Shown: piece by piece, positions 1 to 7,904 of the stretch | Numbering within the stretch: the stretch's first letter is position 1 | Layout: each line of letters starts with the position of its first letter | Source of the DNA: Microbispora sp. ZYX-F-249 | GTDB lineage: Bacteria > Actinomycetota > Actinomycetes > Streptosporangiales > Streptosporangiaceae | NCBI RefSeq assembly: GCF_039649665.1 | Contig: NZ_JBDJAW010000026.1 | Location: 57,023-121,022 of the forward strand | Length of the DNA stretch: 64,000 nucleotides | Direction of reading: 5' to 3' | Notes under the pieces: model-generated | The model's input: the letters and a program-made list of their open reading frames with translations, nothing else | Database searches by the model: none | What the model was told of the DNA's origin: nothing | Made by a program: the position numbers and the translations under genes

Positions 1-120
1 CGCGCCCACGGCATAGATACACGGCATAGATCCACGGCATAAATGAGGTGACGCGCACGAGAGGGGACGGCACGATGGAGTGTCCCCCTCGTCGTGTTCC
101 ACGTCATCCGGAGTTCTCTC

Positions 121-1377
121 ATGCCTGGCTTCCGCCATGATCTCGGCATGCTCAGGGATCGGCGGTTCGCCCTGCTGCTGGCGGCCCGGACGATCTCCGT
201 GCTCGGCACCTCCTTCGCGCCGGTGGCCCTCGCCTTCGGCGTGCTCGGCCTCCCGGGCGCGGACGGCAGGACGCTGTCGGCCGTGCTCACCGCCGAAGCG
301 TTGCCGATGGTGCTCTTCATGCTGGTGGGCGGGGTGATAGCCGACCGGCTGCCGCGCCACCGGGTCATGACGGCGGGGGAGTCGATCAACGCGCTGGCGT
401 ACTTCTGCCTGGCCGCGATGATGCTGACGGGATGGACACCGCTGCCCGCGCTGGTGATCGCGAGCGCGGTGAGCGGCATCGCGACCGCGATCCTGTTCCC
501 CGCTCTGACCGGCATCATCCCCGACGTCGTGCCGGCCGACCGGCTGCAGACCGCCAACGCCCTGCTGGGACTGGGACAGAACATCTCCCGGGTCGCCGGC
601 CTGGTGCTGAGCGGCGCCGCCGTGGTGCTGCTCGGCGCGGGATGGGCGCTGGCCGTCAGCGGGGCGATGTTCGCCACGGCCGGCGCGCTGATCACGCTGC
701 TGCGGCTCACCCCCGCCGAGCGGACCTCGGCCGGCGGGCACTCGGTGCTGGCCGACCTGCGGGCCGGGTGGCGCGAGTTCGTCTCCCGGCAGTGGCTGTG
801 GGTGGTCGTCGCCCAGTTCTCGATCCTGGTCATGGCGTTGCAGGCCGCCCACGGCGTGCTCGGGCCGCTGGTCGCCAAGGAGTCGCTCGGCGGAGCGCCC
901 GCCTGGTCGGCGGTCCTGGCGGGCGAGGCCGTCGGCATGATCGTCGGGGTGGTCGTCACGCTGCGGCTGCGGCCGCGGCGGCCCATCCTGATCGGGACGC
1001 TCGTCACCCTGCCCACGGCTCTGCCGTACCTGCTCCTCGGCATGAGCGCGCCGCTGTGGACGGTCGTCGGCGGCGCGTTCGTCATGGGCGTGTGCTTCGA
1101 CATCTTCGGCGTGCTGTGGCAGACCACCATGCAGCGCGAGATCCCGGCCGAGTCGCTGTCGCGGGTGAGCTCCTACGACGCGCTCGGGTCCCTGATGTTC
1201 GGGCCGCTCGGGCTGCTGCTGGCCGGGCCGGCGGCGATCGCGGTCGGGCCGCGGCCGGCGCTGGTCGCCTGCGGGACGATCATCGTGCTGGTCACGCTGG
1301 CCGCGCTCCTGGCCCCCGGCGTACGCGGGCTGCGGGTCCCCGACGAGGAGCCCGCGTCCGTCGCGACCGTGTCCTGA
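121..1377 (+). CDS. MFS transporter (drug-efflux type)
   Basis: A 418-residue protein with about twelve hydrophobic segments and the usual MFS layout: N-terminal RDRRFALLLAARTISVLGTS and a basic loop ADRLPRHRVM after the second helix. This resembles motif A of the DHA3-like (macrolide/enterobactin exporter) branch. It probably exports a small hydrophobic compound with proton antiport; the substrate cannot be read from sequence. I chose the ATG at 121 because a GGAG lies 8 bases upstream; an in-frame GTG at 94 would add nine residues. No operon partner: the next gene starts 92 bp downstream with its own ribosome binding site. Confidence 0.85.
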   Translation: MPGFRHDLGMLRDRRFALLLAARTISVLGTSFAPVALAFGVLGLPGADGRTLSAVLTAEALPMVLFMLVGGVIADRLPRHRVMTAGESINALAYFCLAAMMLTGWTPLPALVIASAVSGIATAILFPALTGIIPDVVPADRLQTANALLGLGQNISRVAGLVLSGAAVVLLGAGWALAVSGAMFATAGALITLLRLTPAERTSAGGHSVLADLRAGWREFVSRQWLWVVVAQFSILVMALQAAHGVLGPLVAKESLGGAPAWSAVLAGEAVGMIVGVVVTLRLRPRRPILIGTLVTLPTALPYLLLGMSAPLWTVVGGAFVMGVCFDIFGVLWQTTMQREIPAESLSRVSSYDALGSLMFGPLGLLLAGPAAIAVGPRPALVACGTIIVLVTLAALLAPGVRGLRVPDEEPASVATVS

Positions 1378-1469
1378 GAAACGCGCATTCTGCGATAACG
1401 GCCGGTCTGTTCACCGGCGCGCCGTTGGTCCATGGTGAGAGGGACGGGACGCCGCATACGGAGGTCAGC

Positions 1470-1982
1470 ATGGAGGACTACGGCATCACCGGCGCGCGGG
1501 TGGACCTCGAGGTCGTCGTCGACATGCCTCGGGAGCGGTTGTGGGACCTGATCACCGCCGTCCACCGGGTGAGCGAGTGGAGCCCCGAGTGCGAGCACAC
1601 CGCCCTGCTCGACGGCGGCGAGGGACCGGTCGCCGTGGGGACCCGCTTCGAGGGGCGCAACCGCCGCGAGGGCCGGGTCTGGACGGTGAACTGCGTGGTG
1701 ACCGAGGTCGAGCCCCAGCGCTCGTTCGCGTGGGTGGTGCTCGACCGCGCCGCCGACCCGGAGCGCCCTTCGTCGTTCTGGCGCTACGACCTCGAACCCG
1801 GCGACCTTCCCGGCCAGACCCGGGTGCGGCACAGCTTCGTGCACGGCCCGGGGCACAGCGGCCTGCGCGAGATGATCCTCAGCCACCCGGAGATCGCGCC
1901 GATCATCCTCGACGTACGCCTCGAGGAGCTGCGCAAGCACATGACCGAGACGCTCGACGCGATGACCGCCGCGTACGTCTGA
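1470..1982 (+). CDS. SRPBCC (START/Bet v1-like) family protein
   Basis: 170 residues with the SRPBCC N-terminal pattern: a first strand VDLEVVVDMPRERLWDLITAV followed by a tryptophan-rich turn (VSEWSPECE) and late strands FAWVVLD and RYDLEP. Members bind hydrophobic ligands or act as polyketide cyclase-like proteins in the cytosol. Nothing here fixes a ligand. The ATG at 1470 follows a GGAGG-like stretch. A convergent methyltransferase gene ends 48 bp downstream. Confidence 0.75.
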   Translation: MEDYGITGARVDLEVVVDMPRERLWDLITAVHRVSEWSPECEHTALLDGGEGPVAVGTRFEGRNRREGRVWTVNCVVTEVEPQRSFAWVVLDRAADPERPSSFWRYDLEPGDLPGQTRVRHSFVHGPGHSGLREMILSHPEIAPIILDVRLEELRKHMTETLDAMTAAYV

Positions 1983-2030
1983 CCGGACGCCCGGGGCGGG
2001 GGCCGCAACCCCACCCCGGGCTCCCGGGGC

Positions 2031-2690
2031 CTACTTCGTCAGCCGGACCTCGGTGGAGATCCCCGCCGTGCGGATCTCGCACGTGCCGAACGCGCTCTCG
2101 GCGGCGAGGCGGGCGAACAGGTCGCGGGAGTAGGCGCGGCGGCGCAGCATAAGCAGCGGCATCCTGGTCAGGACGGAGTTCAGCGGCGTCAGGCCCATTC
2201 GCCTGACCTCGTCGTCGATGTCGGCCCGGGACGCCTCCCTGCTCATGTCGTGCACCACCGCGGCGCCACCGGGACGCAGCACCCGGTGCATCTCGTCCAG
2301 CGCGCGGACGGGCCGCCCGAAGTTCTTGAACGCGGCCTGGCAGACGACCAGGTCGAACGAGCCGCCGGGGAAGGGGAGGTCGGCGGCGTCGCCCTGCCGC
2401 ACGTCGACGCGCACCCCCGCCCGCCGGGCGTTGTCCGCCGCGATCTCCACGAACGTGCGGCTCAGGTCGAGCGCGGTCACGGCGAAGCCGAGCCGTGCCA
2501 TCTCGACGGCCAGGTAACCGGGCCCGGGAGCCACCTCCAGGACGGCCGCCCCGGCCGGCAGTCCCGCGGTGACCTGTGCGGCGTACCGCCGTACGAGGGC
2601 GATCTGGGGCGCCGAGGCGCGCTGCCGCGCGTACCACCGCGCCATCGCGCCCTCCATGCCGGGCGCCTGGGTCTTCGTGATCTTTTCCAT
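2031..2690 (-). CDS. class I SAM-dependent methyltransferase
   Basis: 219 residues. Motif I (VLEVAPGPGYLAVEMA) is near residue 50, followed by an acidic motif II region (VTALDLSRTFVEIA) and motif IV/V-like DLPFPGGSFDLVVCQAAF, typical of small-molecule or ubiE-like methyltransferases. The start at 2690 sits just after a strong GGAGGAGAA ribosome binding site. It lies head-to-tail with the PadR gene upstream on the same strand (about 170 bp gap), so a shared regulon is possible but not shown. Substrate unknown. Confidence 0.85.
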   Translation of the reverse strand: MEKITKTQAPGMEGAMARWYARQRASAPQIALVRRYAAQVTAGLPAGAAVLEVAPGPGYLAVEMARLGFAVTALDLSRTFVEIAADNARRAGVRVDVRQGDAADLPFPGGSFDLVVCQAAFKNFGRPVRALDEMHRVLRPGGAAVVHDMSREASRADIDDEVRRMGLTPLNSVLTRMPLLMLRRRAYSRDLFARLAAESAFGTCEIRTAGISTEVRLTK

Positions 2691-2858
2691 GGTTCTCCTC
2701 CGGTTCCGGATCATGCGTGTCCGAACCGGCCCGCGGAGGGAGCCCGGCTATCCTTGCGGTTGCCACCTTCCGGCCGGATTCCGCCCGCGGTTTCGGTTCG
2801 GAGGTCACGGACCCCGGCCGGTGTTCCCGCACCTCGCCGGGGTCCGTCTTCCGACGGT

Positions 2859-3506
2859 TCAGTCCTTCGTGCGGCCCCTTTCCACCAGATCGGCCGCCTC
2901 CGGCGGCATCCGCCCGGACTCGTGCCAGGCCCGCCACAGGTCAAGGCCGGGGAACGACCCCGTGGTCAGCTCCTCCAGGAAGGAGCGGACCCAGGACGCC
3001 TCGGCCTCGCGGACGGCGAGTTCGTACTCCGCCTCCACGAGGAACAGCCGCGGCACCTCCCGGCGTGCCGTGTCGAGCATCTCCCGCTGGGCGGCGATGT
3101 CCTTGTCCAGCAGGGCCAGCCGCCGGCGCAGCAGGCCGGCCAGCTCGTCCGGCGGGAGCACGGCGCCCACCGACAGACCGGCCAGGAACCGTGACTGCTC
3201 CCGCTCCGGCGTCGCGATCAGGTCGCGCGCCCAGTCGGTCAGCTCCGCCCGCCCGGCGTCGGTGATGCGGTAGATCGTGCGCTCGGGGTGCGCCCCCTCG
3301 CGCACGGTCCCCTCCACGGCCAGGAACCCGTGTTTCTCCAGGTTGCGCACGACCGTGTAGAGCGAGCCCCACTTGACGCCCATGTCCCGGTCCTTGCCGC
3401 GGGCGCGGATCAGCGTGGCCATCTCGTACGGATGCATCGGCCGCTCGACGACGGTGGCGAGCACGGCCAGGCCCAGCAGGTTGTTCACCTTGCGCCGTCC
3501 GGCCAT
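2859..3506 (-). CDS. PadR family transcriptional regulator
   Basis: 215 residues. The N-terminal winged helix carries the PadR signature (MHPYEMATLIRARGK, then SLYTVVRNLEKHGFL and RTIYRITDAGRAELTDWARDL). A long helical C-terminal half (Vir/AcrR-like dimerisation arm) follows from about residue 95. The ATG at 3506 is preceded by GGTGAGGG. A perfect inverted repeat (ATACTCG-TATG-CGAGTAT, 3525-3542) lies 19 bp upstream and is the likely autoregulatory operator. The sigma-factor gene is divergent from it. Confidence 0.9.
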   Translation of the reverse strand: MAGRRKVNNLLGLAVLATVVERPMHPYEMATLIRARGKDRDMGVKWGSLYTVVRNLEKHGFLAVEGTVREGAHPERTIYRITDAGRAELTDWARDLIATPEREQSRFLAGLSVGAVLPPDELAGLLRRRLALLDKDIAAQREMLDTARREVPRLFLVEAEYELAVREAEASWVRSFLEELTTGSFPGLDLWRAWHESGRMPPEAADLVERGRTKD

Positions 3507-3524
3507 TTCCCTCACCCCATCCTG

Positions 3525-3542
3525 ATACTCGTATGCGAGTAT
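3525..3542. promoter_or_regulatory. candidate PadR operator (perfect dyad)
   Basis: ATACTCG-TATG-CGAGTAT: 7-bp arms, 4-bp spacer, no mismatch, just upstream of the PadR start and in the divergent gap shared with the sigma-factor gene. An AT-rich dyad in GC-rich DNA at this position fits self-repression; binding is inferred. Confidence 0.6.
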
Positions 3543-3633
3543 ACGTCGGCGAGTAGCGCCCGTGAACTCCCGGCGGCACGAGTGGAGAGACAGGACCGTC
3601 AGATCCCCGAGGGTTAGGTTCCGGCTCGATGCC

Positions 3634-4224
3634 ATGGTGTCGTTGATGATCCCCCTTGCCACCCCACGCCAGGACGCGGACCTGATCGCCGAGTCCAGGG
3701 CGCGGCCCGAGGCGTTCGCGGCGCTGTTCGACCGCTACGCGGCGATGCTCTACCGCTACGTGTCCCGCCGCCTCGGCCCGGAGGTCGCCGAGGACCTGGT
3801 GGGCGAGACGTTCCTCGTCGCGTTCCGGCGCCGGGACCGCTACGACCTCACCCGTCCGGACGCCCGTCCCTGGCTGTTCGGCATCGTCAGCAAGCTCGTC
3901 TCCCGGCACCACCGCGACGAGGCCGCCCGCTACCGCGCGCTCACCCGCAGTCCTGTCGACGACGTCGCGGAGTCCCCCGCCGAACGGGTCGAGGACGGCG
4001 TGCGCGCGACGGCCGTGCGCCCGCTGCTCGCCGCCGCGCTCGCGCGCCTGCCGAAGGGCGACCGCGACGTCCTGCTGCTCATCGCCTGGGCCGACCTGTC
4101 GTACGACGAGGTGGCGCAGGCCCTGGGCATCCCCGTGGGCACGGTGCGCTCACGCCTGAACCGGGCCCGCCGCAAGGTGCGCGAGGCGCTCGGCCACACC
4201 AATCCGCTGCGGGACGAGGAGTGA
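3634..4224 (+). CDS. RNA polymerase sigma-70 family (ECF) sigma factor
   Basis: 196 residues with region 2 (FAALFDRYAAMLYRYVSRRL, then AEDLVGETFLVAFRRRDRYD and ARPWLFGIVSKLV) and region 4 (LARLPKGDRDVLLLIAWADL, YDEVAQALGIPVGTVRSRLN). This is a short ECF sigma factor. Start is ambiguous between ATGs at 3634 and 3646, neither with a strong ribosome binding site. Its stop overlaps a GTGA at the head of the next gene, so the two are translationally coupled. That partner would normally be an anti-sigma factor but here carries an LCP domain. Confidence 0.9.
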   Translation: MVSLMIPLATPRQDADLIAESRARPEAFAALFDRYAAMLYRYVSRRLGPEVAEDLVGETFLVAFRRRDRYDLTRPDARPWLFGIVSKLVSRHHRDEAARYRALTRSPVDDVAESPAERVEDGVRATAVRPLLAAALARLPKGDRDVLLLIAWADLSYDEVAQALGIPVGTVRSRLNRARRKVREALGHTNPLRDEE

Positions 4225-4226
4225 CC

Positions 4227-5279
4227 ATGGACGACCTCACGACGCTCCGCGATTTCGGCCGGGGTCTCGAGCACGAGCCTCCCGCCGGGCTCGTACGCCA
4301 GCGGGGCCGCCTGCTGGACGAGGCGGCGGGCGGGCGCGCGCGGCGCCCGGCGAGATGGCCGGGCGGCCGCCGGGCGGGCTGGATCGCCCTGGCGGCGGTC
4401 GCGGTGGTCACCGCCGCGCTGGTCGTGGTGCCGACCGTGCTGCTGCGCGGGAGCACCGGCGCGCACCTGCTGACGCCGGCCACGGGAGACCGTCCGTTCA
4501 AGAAGGGCGAGGCGCTGACCGTGCTGCTCCTCGGCACCGACCGGCGCCCATCCTGGGGCGACCCGGAATCGAGTGAGCAAAGCGATCTCATGATCCTCCT
4601 GCGGCTGTCCGCCGACCGGAAGCGGGCGACGGCCGTCAGCCTGCCCCGCGACTCCCTGGTCCGGATTCCGCAGTGCCGGTCCGCCGACGGCAGGACCGTC
4701 GCCGCGCATCAGGATCTCATCAACCAGGCGTACTCGATCGGCGGTCTGCCGTGTGCGTGGAAGACGGTGGAGACCACGACGGGCGTGCGCGTCGACCACG
4801 CCGTCGCCATCCGCTACGACGGCCTGGCGAAGCTAGTCGACGCGCTCGGCGGCGTCGAGGTCACCCTCCCCCACGCGGTGGACGACCCCAAGTCGAAGCT
4901 GAAACTGCCGGCCGGCCGCTCCCTGGTGAACGGCGAGACCGCGGTGGCGTACGCACGCCTGCGGTACGTGGGCGACGGCTCCGACATCGCCCGCATCAAG
5001 CGGAACATGGCCCTGCTGCAGGCGATGCTGAAGAAGGCCTCCCGTCTCGACGAGCCCGCCGCCCTGGTCTCCTTCGTCCGCGTGGCCGCCACGTCGGTCA
5101 CCACCGACGCGGGGCTGGACCTGGACGCCATGGTCACGCTGGCCGTGGACGTGCAGCGGGCCGGCACCCGGGTCACGGCCCTGACCGTGCCGTGGCGGCC
5201 CGCGGCGCAGGATCCGAACCGGATCGAGTGGAAGCAGCCCGAGGCCTCCCGCCTGTTCGCACGATTCGCCGACGAGTGA
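4227..5279 (+). CDS. LytR-CpsA-Psr (LCP) cell-wall ligase with anti-sigma-like N-terminus
   Basis: 350 residues. The cytosolic N-terminus (about 1-50) begins DDLTTLRDFGRGLEHEPP, resembling the N-terminus of the CU044_5270-type proteins that follow ECF sigma genes in this order. One membrane helix is at about 51-73 (GWIALAAVAVVTAALVVV). The extracytoplasmic LCP domain runs from about 95 to 270 (LLLGTDRR, AVSLPRDSLV, INQAYSIGG, LVDALGGVEV, GETAVAYARLRYVGDGSD). LCP enzymes move undecaprenyl-linked polymers onto peptidoglycan. ATG 4227 has GAGGAG 6 bases upstream; a GTG at 4221 overlaps the sigma stop. A sigma-LCP pair suggests envelope-stress wiring (inference). Confidence 0.85.
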   Translation: MDDLTTLRDFGRGLEHEPPAGLVRQRGRLLDEAAGGRARRPARWPGGRRAGWIALAAVAVVTAALVVVPTVLLRGSTGAHLLTPATGDRPFKKGEALTVLLLGTDRRPSWGDPESSEQSDLMILLRLSADRKRATAVSLPRDSLVRIPQCRSADGRTVAAHQDLINQAYSIGGLPCAWKTVETTTGVRVDHAVAIRYDGLAKLVDALGGVEVTLPHAVDDPKSKLKLPAGRSLVNGETAVAYARLRYVGDGSDIARIKRNMALLQAMLKKASRLDEPAALVSFVRVAATSVTTDAGLDLDAMVTLAVDVQRAGTRVTALTVPWRPAAQDPNRIEWKQPEASRLFARFADE

Positions 5280-5318
5280 GCCCGCGGCGCCGGGGGCCGG
5301 CGGCGTCGCGGCGCGTGA

Positions 5319-6461
5319 TCAGGCCCGCTGGACGGCCGGTTCCCACAGCTCGGCGGCGCGGGCCTCGGCGAGAGCGCCGATGCGGGCCAGCGCCTCGGCG
5401 GCGGGCATCGCCGGCAGGGCGCGCCCGTCGCGCAGCCGCAGCGCGACCTGGTCGTTCCCGGCCTCCTTCGCGCCGATCACCGCCTGGTAGGGCGCCAGGC
5501 GGGCGGCCCGGACGCGGGCGCCCAGGCTGCCGTGCTCGGGACCGGAGACCTCCGCCCGCAGGCCCAGCTCGGCGCAGCGCCGTACGAGCGCCTCGGCCGG
5601 GGGCAGCTCGGCCTCGGTCACCGGCAGGACCACCAGCTGGGTGGGGGCGAGCCAGGCGGGGAAGGCGCCGCCGTACACCTCGATGAGGTGCGCGACGGCC
5701 CGCTCCACGCTGCCGATGATGCTGCGGTGGACCATGACGGGCCGGTGCCTGCCGCCGTCCGGGCCGATGTAGTGCAGGTCGAACCGTTCCGGCTGGTGGA
5801 AGTCGACCTGCACGGTGGACAGGGTGGCCTCGCGCCCGGCGCCGTCGGCGATCTGCACGTCGATCTTCGGGCCGTAGAACGCCGCCTCGCCCTCCACCGC
5901 CTCGTACGCCAGTCCGGAGCGGTCGAGCACCTCGGTCAGCATGGCGGTCGCCCGCCGCCACATCTCGGGAGCCGCGACGTACTTCCCGCCGGCCCCCGGC
6001 AGCGACAGCCGGTGGCGGACCGGCCGGATGCCGAGCACGGCGTACGCGCTCCTGATCATCTCCAGGGCCCCGGCGGCCTCGGCGGCGACCTGGTCGAGGG
6101 TGCAGAAGATGTGCGCGTCGTTGAGCTGGATCGCCCGCACGCGGGTCAGCCCGCCGAGCACGCCCGAGAGCTCCGAGCGGTACATGCCGCCCAGTTCGGC
6201 GACGCGCAGCGGCAACTCCCGGTAGCTGTGCGACCGGGACCGGTAGATCAACGCGTGGTGGGGGCACAGGCTCGGCCGCAGCACGACCTGCTCGCCCCCG
6301 AGGTCCATCGGCGGGAACATGTCGTCGCTGTAGTGGGACCAGTGCCCCGAGATCTCGTACAGCTCCCGTTTGCCCAGCACGGGGGAGTACACGTGCCGGT
6401 AGCCCGCCCGCCGTTCGGCGTCGCGGATGTACTCCTCCAGGGTGTGCCGGATGACGGCTCC
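5319..6461 (-). pseudogene. thrS: threonyl-tRNA synthetase paralogue, C-terminal 380 codons (split by the element)
   Basis: The class II ThrRS core and anticodon domain are intact: GAVIRHTLEEYIRDAE, the motif 2 region VLRPSLCPHHALIYRSRSHSYRELPLR, FYGPKIDVQIADGAGREATLSTVQVDFHQPERFDL, and motif 3 RPVMVHRSIIGSVERAVAHLIE. The anticodon-binding domain (WLAPTQLVVLPV onward) follows. The frame runs off into element DNA at 6461 and has no ATG; a GTG at 6392 would give only a truncated product. The missing first 30 codons are at 26168-26257 on the same strand. Joined, they give about 410 residues, against about 640-680 for normal ThrRS, because the TGS and editing domains are absent. Such short second ThrRS proteins occur in actinomycetes. 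Confidence 0.9.
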
Positions 6462-6476
6462 TATCGGGCAGACTAA
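6455..6476. other. attL junction of the element
   Basis: GGCTCC|TATCGGGCAGACTAA. The CC at 6460-6461 is the proposed crossover dinucleotide. TCGGGCAG also occurs at the right junction, but using it as the crossover would leave a one-base frameshift in the host gene, so CC is preferred. Confidence 0.7.
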
Positions 6477-6514
6477 AAAACTAGGTCTGCTCCGGCGTCG
6501 AGGGAGCGGGAGAC

Positions 6515-6700
6515 ATGGCTGATAGCCGGTTCACCATCGGACTGATCTACGACGTCACCAAGGTATTGGAGCAGCACGGCTACCGGCTCCCCGATGGCGA
6601 CAGCCGGACCAGAGCACTCGGTGCGTTCTCCGGCGTGCTCCTGCACCTCGTTGAGACTTACGAGGGACGTCGAGACAGCCTCGGCGACGAGGTCGCCTGA
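6515..6700 (+). CDS. small conserved-type element protein
   Basis: 61 residues (MADSRFTIGLIYDVTKVLEQ at the N-terminus), mostly helical, no cysteine, no membrane segment. The ribosome binding site GGGAGCGGGAGA is directly upstream of ATG 6515, and this is the first gene inside the left end. I do not recognise a domain; the layout (short acidic protein ahead of the plasmid transfer/replication block) is common in AICEs. It is followed by a GC-rich hairpin. Confidence 0.6.
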   Translation: MADSRFTIGLIYDVTKVLEQHGYRLPDGDSRTRALGAFSGVLLHLVETYEGRRDSLGDEVA

Positions 6701-6707
6701 TCAAAAC

Positions 6708-6743
6708 GGCCCCAAGCGGGTGCAGCGAACACCTGCTCAGGGC
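6708..6743 (+). promoter_or_regulatory. leader hairpin before the DUF2637-like gene
   Basis: GGCCC...AGCGGGTG / CACCTGCT...GGGCC folds into a stepped stem with a CAGCGAA loop. It is followed within 25 bases by ACCAGGAGAG and the ATG. It may act as an attenuator, terminator or RNA-stability element. A similar hairpin/ribosome-site arrangement precedes the next gene. Confidence 0.45.
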
Positions 6744-6777
6744 CTTGACCCCCACCTGCGGAACCAGGAGAGGACCT

Positions 6778-7797
6778 ATGAACGACGTTACAGGAACCCC
6801 CGAGCCGGAAGACGTTTCCGCGCTGATCAGCGAGGCCGAGGCATTCCTGGCCAGCCAGCAGCCCGCGACGGTACCCGCCGCGTCGGCGGCCGTTAACGGC
6901 GAGACCAGGCGCGTGCGCCAGCTCCGGGCCGAGGTCGCCGAGGCGGCCCTGTTGGCCGAACTGCAGAACGACGACACCCCGCTCCGGCTCGACACGGACC
7001 GCGTGCGCAAGCGGCGCAAGAAGGCCCACGAGGCCGCGCGGCTTCACCAGCTCGCCCAGGACCCGGTCATGCGGGCCTGGCAGGCCGCGCGCATGCGGAA
7101 GCTGCTCGTGGCCGGGTCCATGGTGTCGCTGGCCCTGGCGCTGACCTGGTCGACGGCGGGCGTGCAGGTGTTCGCGGCCGAGGGCGCCGCGATGTGGTCC
7201 CCGGCCTGGATCTTCGCCTGGTTCGTTGAGCCGTTCATGTCCCTGGCCCTGCTCGTGGTCGTCGGCGCAAAGGCCTACCTCGGCACCCGTGGCCAGCCGA
7301 TTCAGTCCAAGACCCTGACCCGGATCGAGTGGCTGTTCCTCGCTCTGACGCTCGGCATGAACGCCTGGCGTCACCTGCCGTTCGTCGCCGACGAGTTCAG
7401 CCTGTCGGCCCTGGTGCTGCACATCCTCGGCCCCATCGTGGCCGTGGCTGTGGTGACGGCCCTGCCGATCATCCTGGAGGCCTTCACGGGCCTGGACCAC
7501 GGCGCCCCCAAGGCGGCTGCCCCTGCCCCCTCCCCGTCGGTCGGCCGGAAGCCTGTCTCGGCCCCTCGTCGGACGCCCCTCCGGACCCCTGGCGACCAGG
7601 GATCGGATAGGGAAGGCGACCGCCGTCCGGTGACCCCCGCGCGGGGCCGGTCGATCGACCAGCACCGGGCCGACCTGATGGCCCGGATCAAGGCCGGAGA
7701 GGTCGACGCGCGGCCGTCGGCCGAGGCCATCCGGAAGGCGCTCGGATGCGCCCGGGAGACCGCCGCACAGCTCCGCGACGAACTCAAGAACGCCTGA
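6778..7797 (+). CDS. DUF2637-like membrane protein (plasmid/AICE transfer-associated)
   Basis: 339 residues. An N-terminal soluble region (1-100) is rich in charged residues. Four hydrophobic segments follow between about residues 107 and 240 (LLVAGSMVSLALALTW, AWIFAWFVEPFMSLALLVVV, IEWLFLALTLGMNAW, LGPIVAVAVVTALPII). The C-terminus is proline-rich and ends in a helix-turn-helix-like segment (AIRKALGCARETAAQLRDEL). The membrane arrangement matches DUF2637 proteins of actinomycete plasmids. ATG 6778 has GGAGAGGAC upstream. Role in transfer is inferred from neighbours. Confidence 0.7.
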   Translation: MNDVTGTPEPEDVSALISEAEAFLASQQPATVPAASAAVNGETRRVRQLRAEVAEAALLAELQNDDTPLRLDTDRVRKRRKKAHEAARLHQLAQDPVMRAWQAARMRKLLVAGSMVSLALALTWSTAGVQVFAAEGAAMWSPAWIFAWFVEPFMSLALLVVVGAKAYLGTRGQPIQSKTLTRIEWLFLALTLGMNAWRHLPFVADEFSLSALVLHILGPIVAVAVVTALPIILEAFTGLDHGAPKAAAPAPSPSVGRKPVSAPRRTPLRTPGDQGSDREGDRRPVTPARGRSIDQHRADLMARIKAGEVDARPSAEAIRKALGCARETAAQLRDELKNA

Positions 7798-7836
7798 CGA
7801 AGTCGGCCCACGAGGGCCAGCCCCCGAAACCAGAAC

Positions 7837-7872
7837 GACCCCGGTCGGTGCGCCAACACCGGCCCGGGGTCT
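7837..7872 (+). promoter_or_regulatory. leader hairpin before the replication gene
   Basis: GACCCCGG-T-CGGTG pairs with CACCG-G-CCCGGGGTC around a CGCCAA loop. ACCAGGAGAG and a TTG start follow 20-30 bases downstream, mirroring the leader of the preceding gene. Confidence 0.5.
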
Positions 7873-7904
7873 GAGATCCGCCCCTGCTTGACCAGGAGAG
7901 ATCC

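Noticed and set aside
432..1469. Long plus-strand frame overlapping the MFS gene in another register
   Set aside because: Arg/Ala-rich shadow of a high-GC gene; only the part from 1470 has its own ribosome site and a protein family.
6464..6471. TCGGGCAG, shared by both junctions, as the crossover core
   Set aside because: Using it leaves GATAGGAGCC in the host gene, a one-base frameshift in a conserved ThrRS motif. The CC dinucleotide restores the frame and fits serine integrases, so the 8-bp match is taken as attP/attB half-site similarity.
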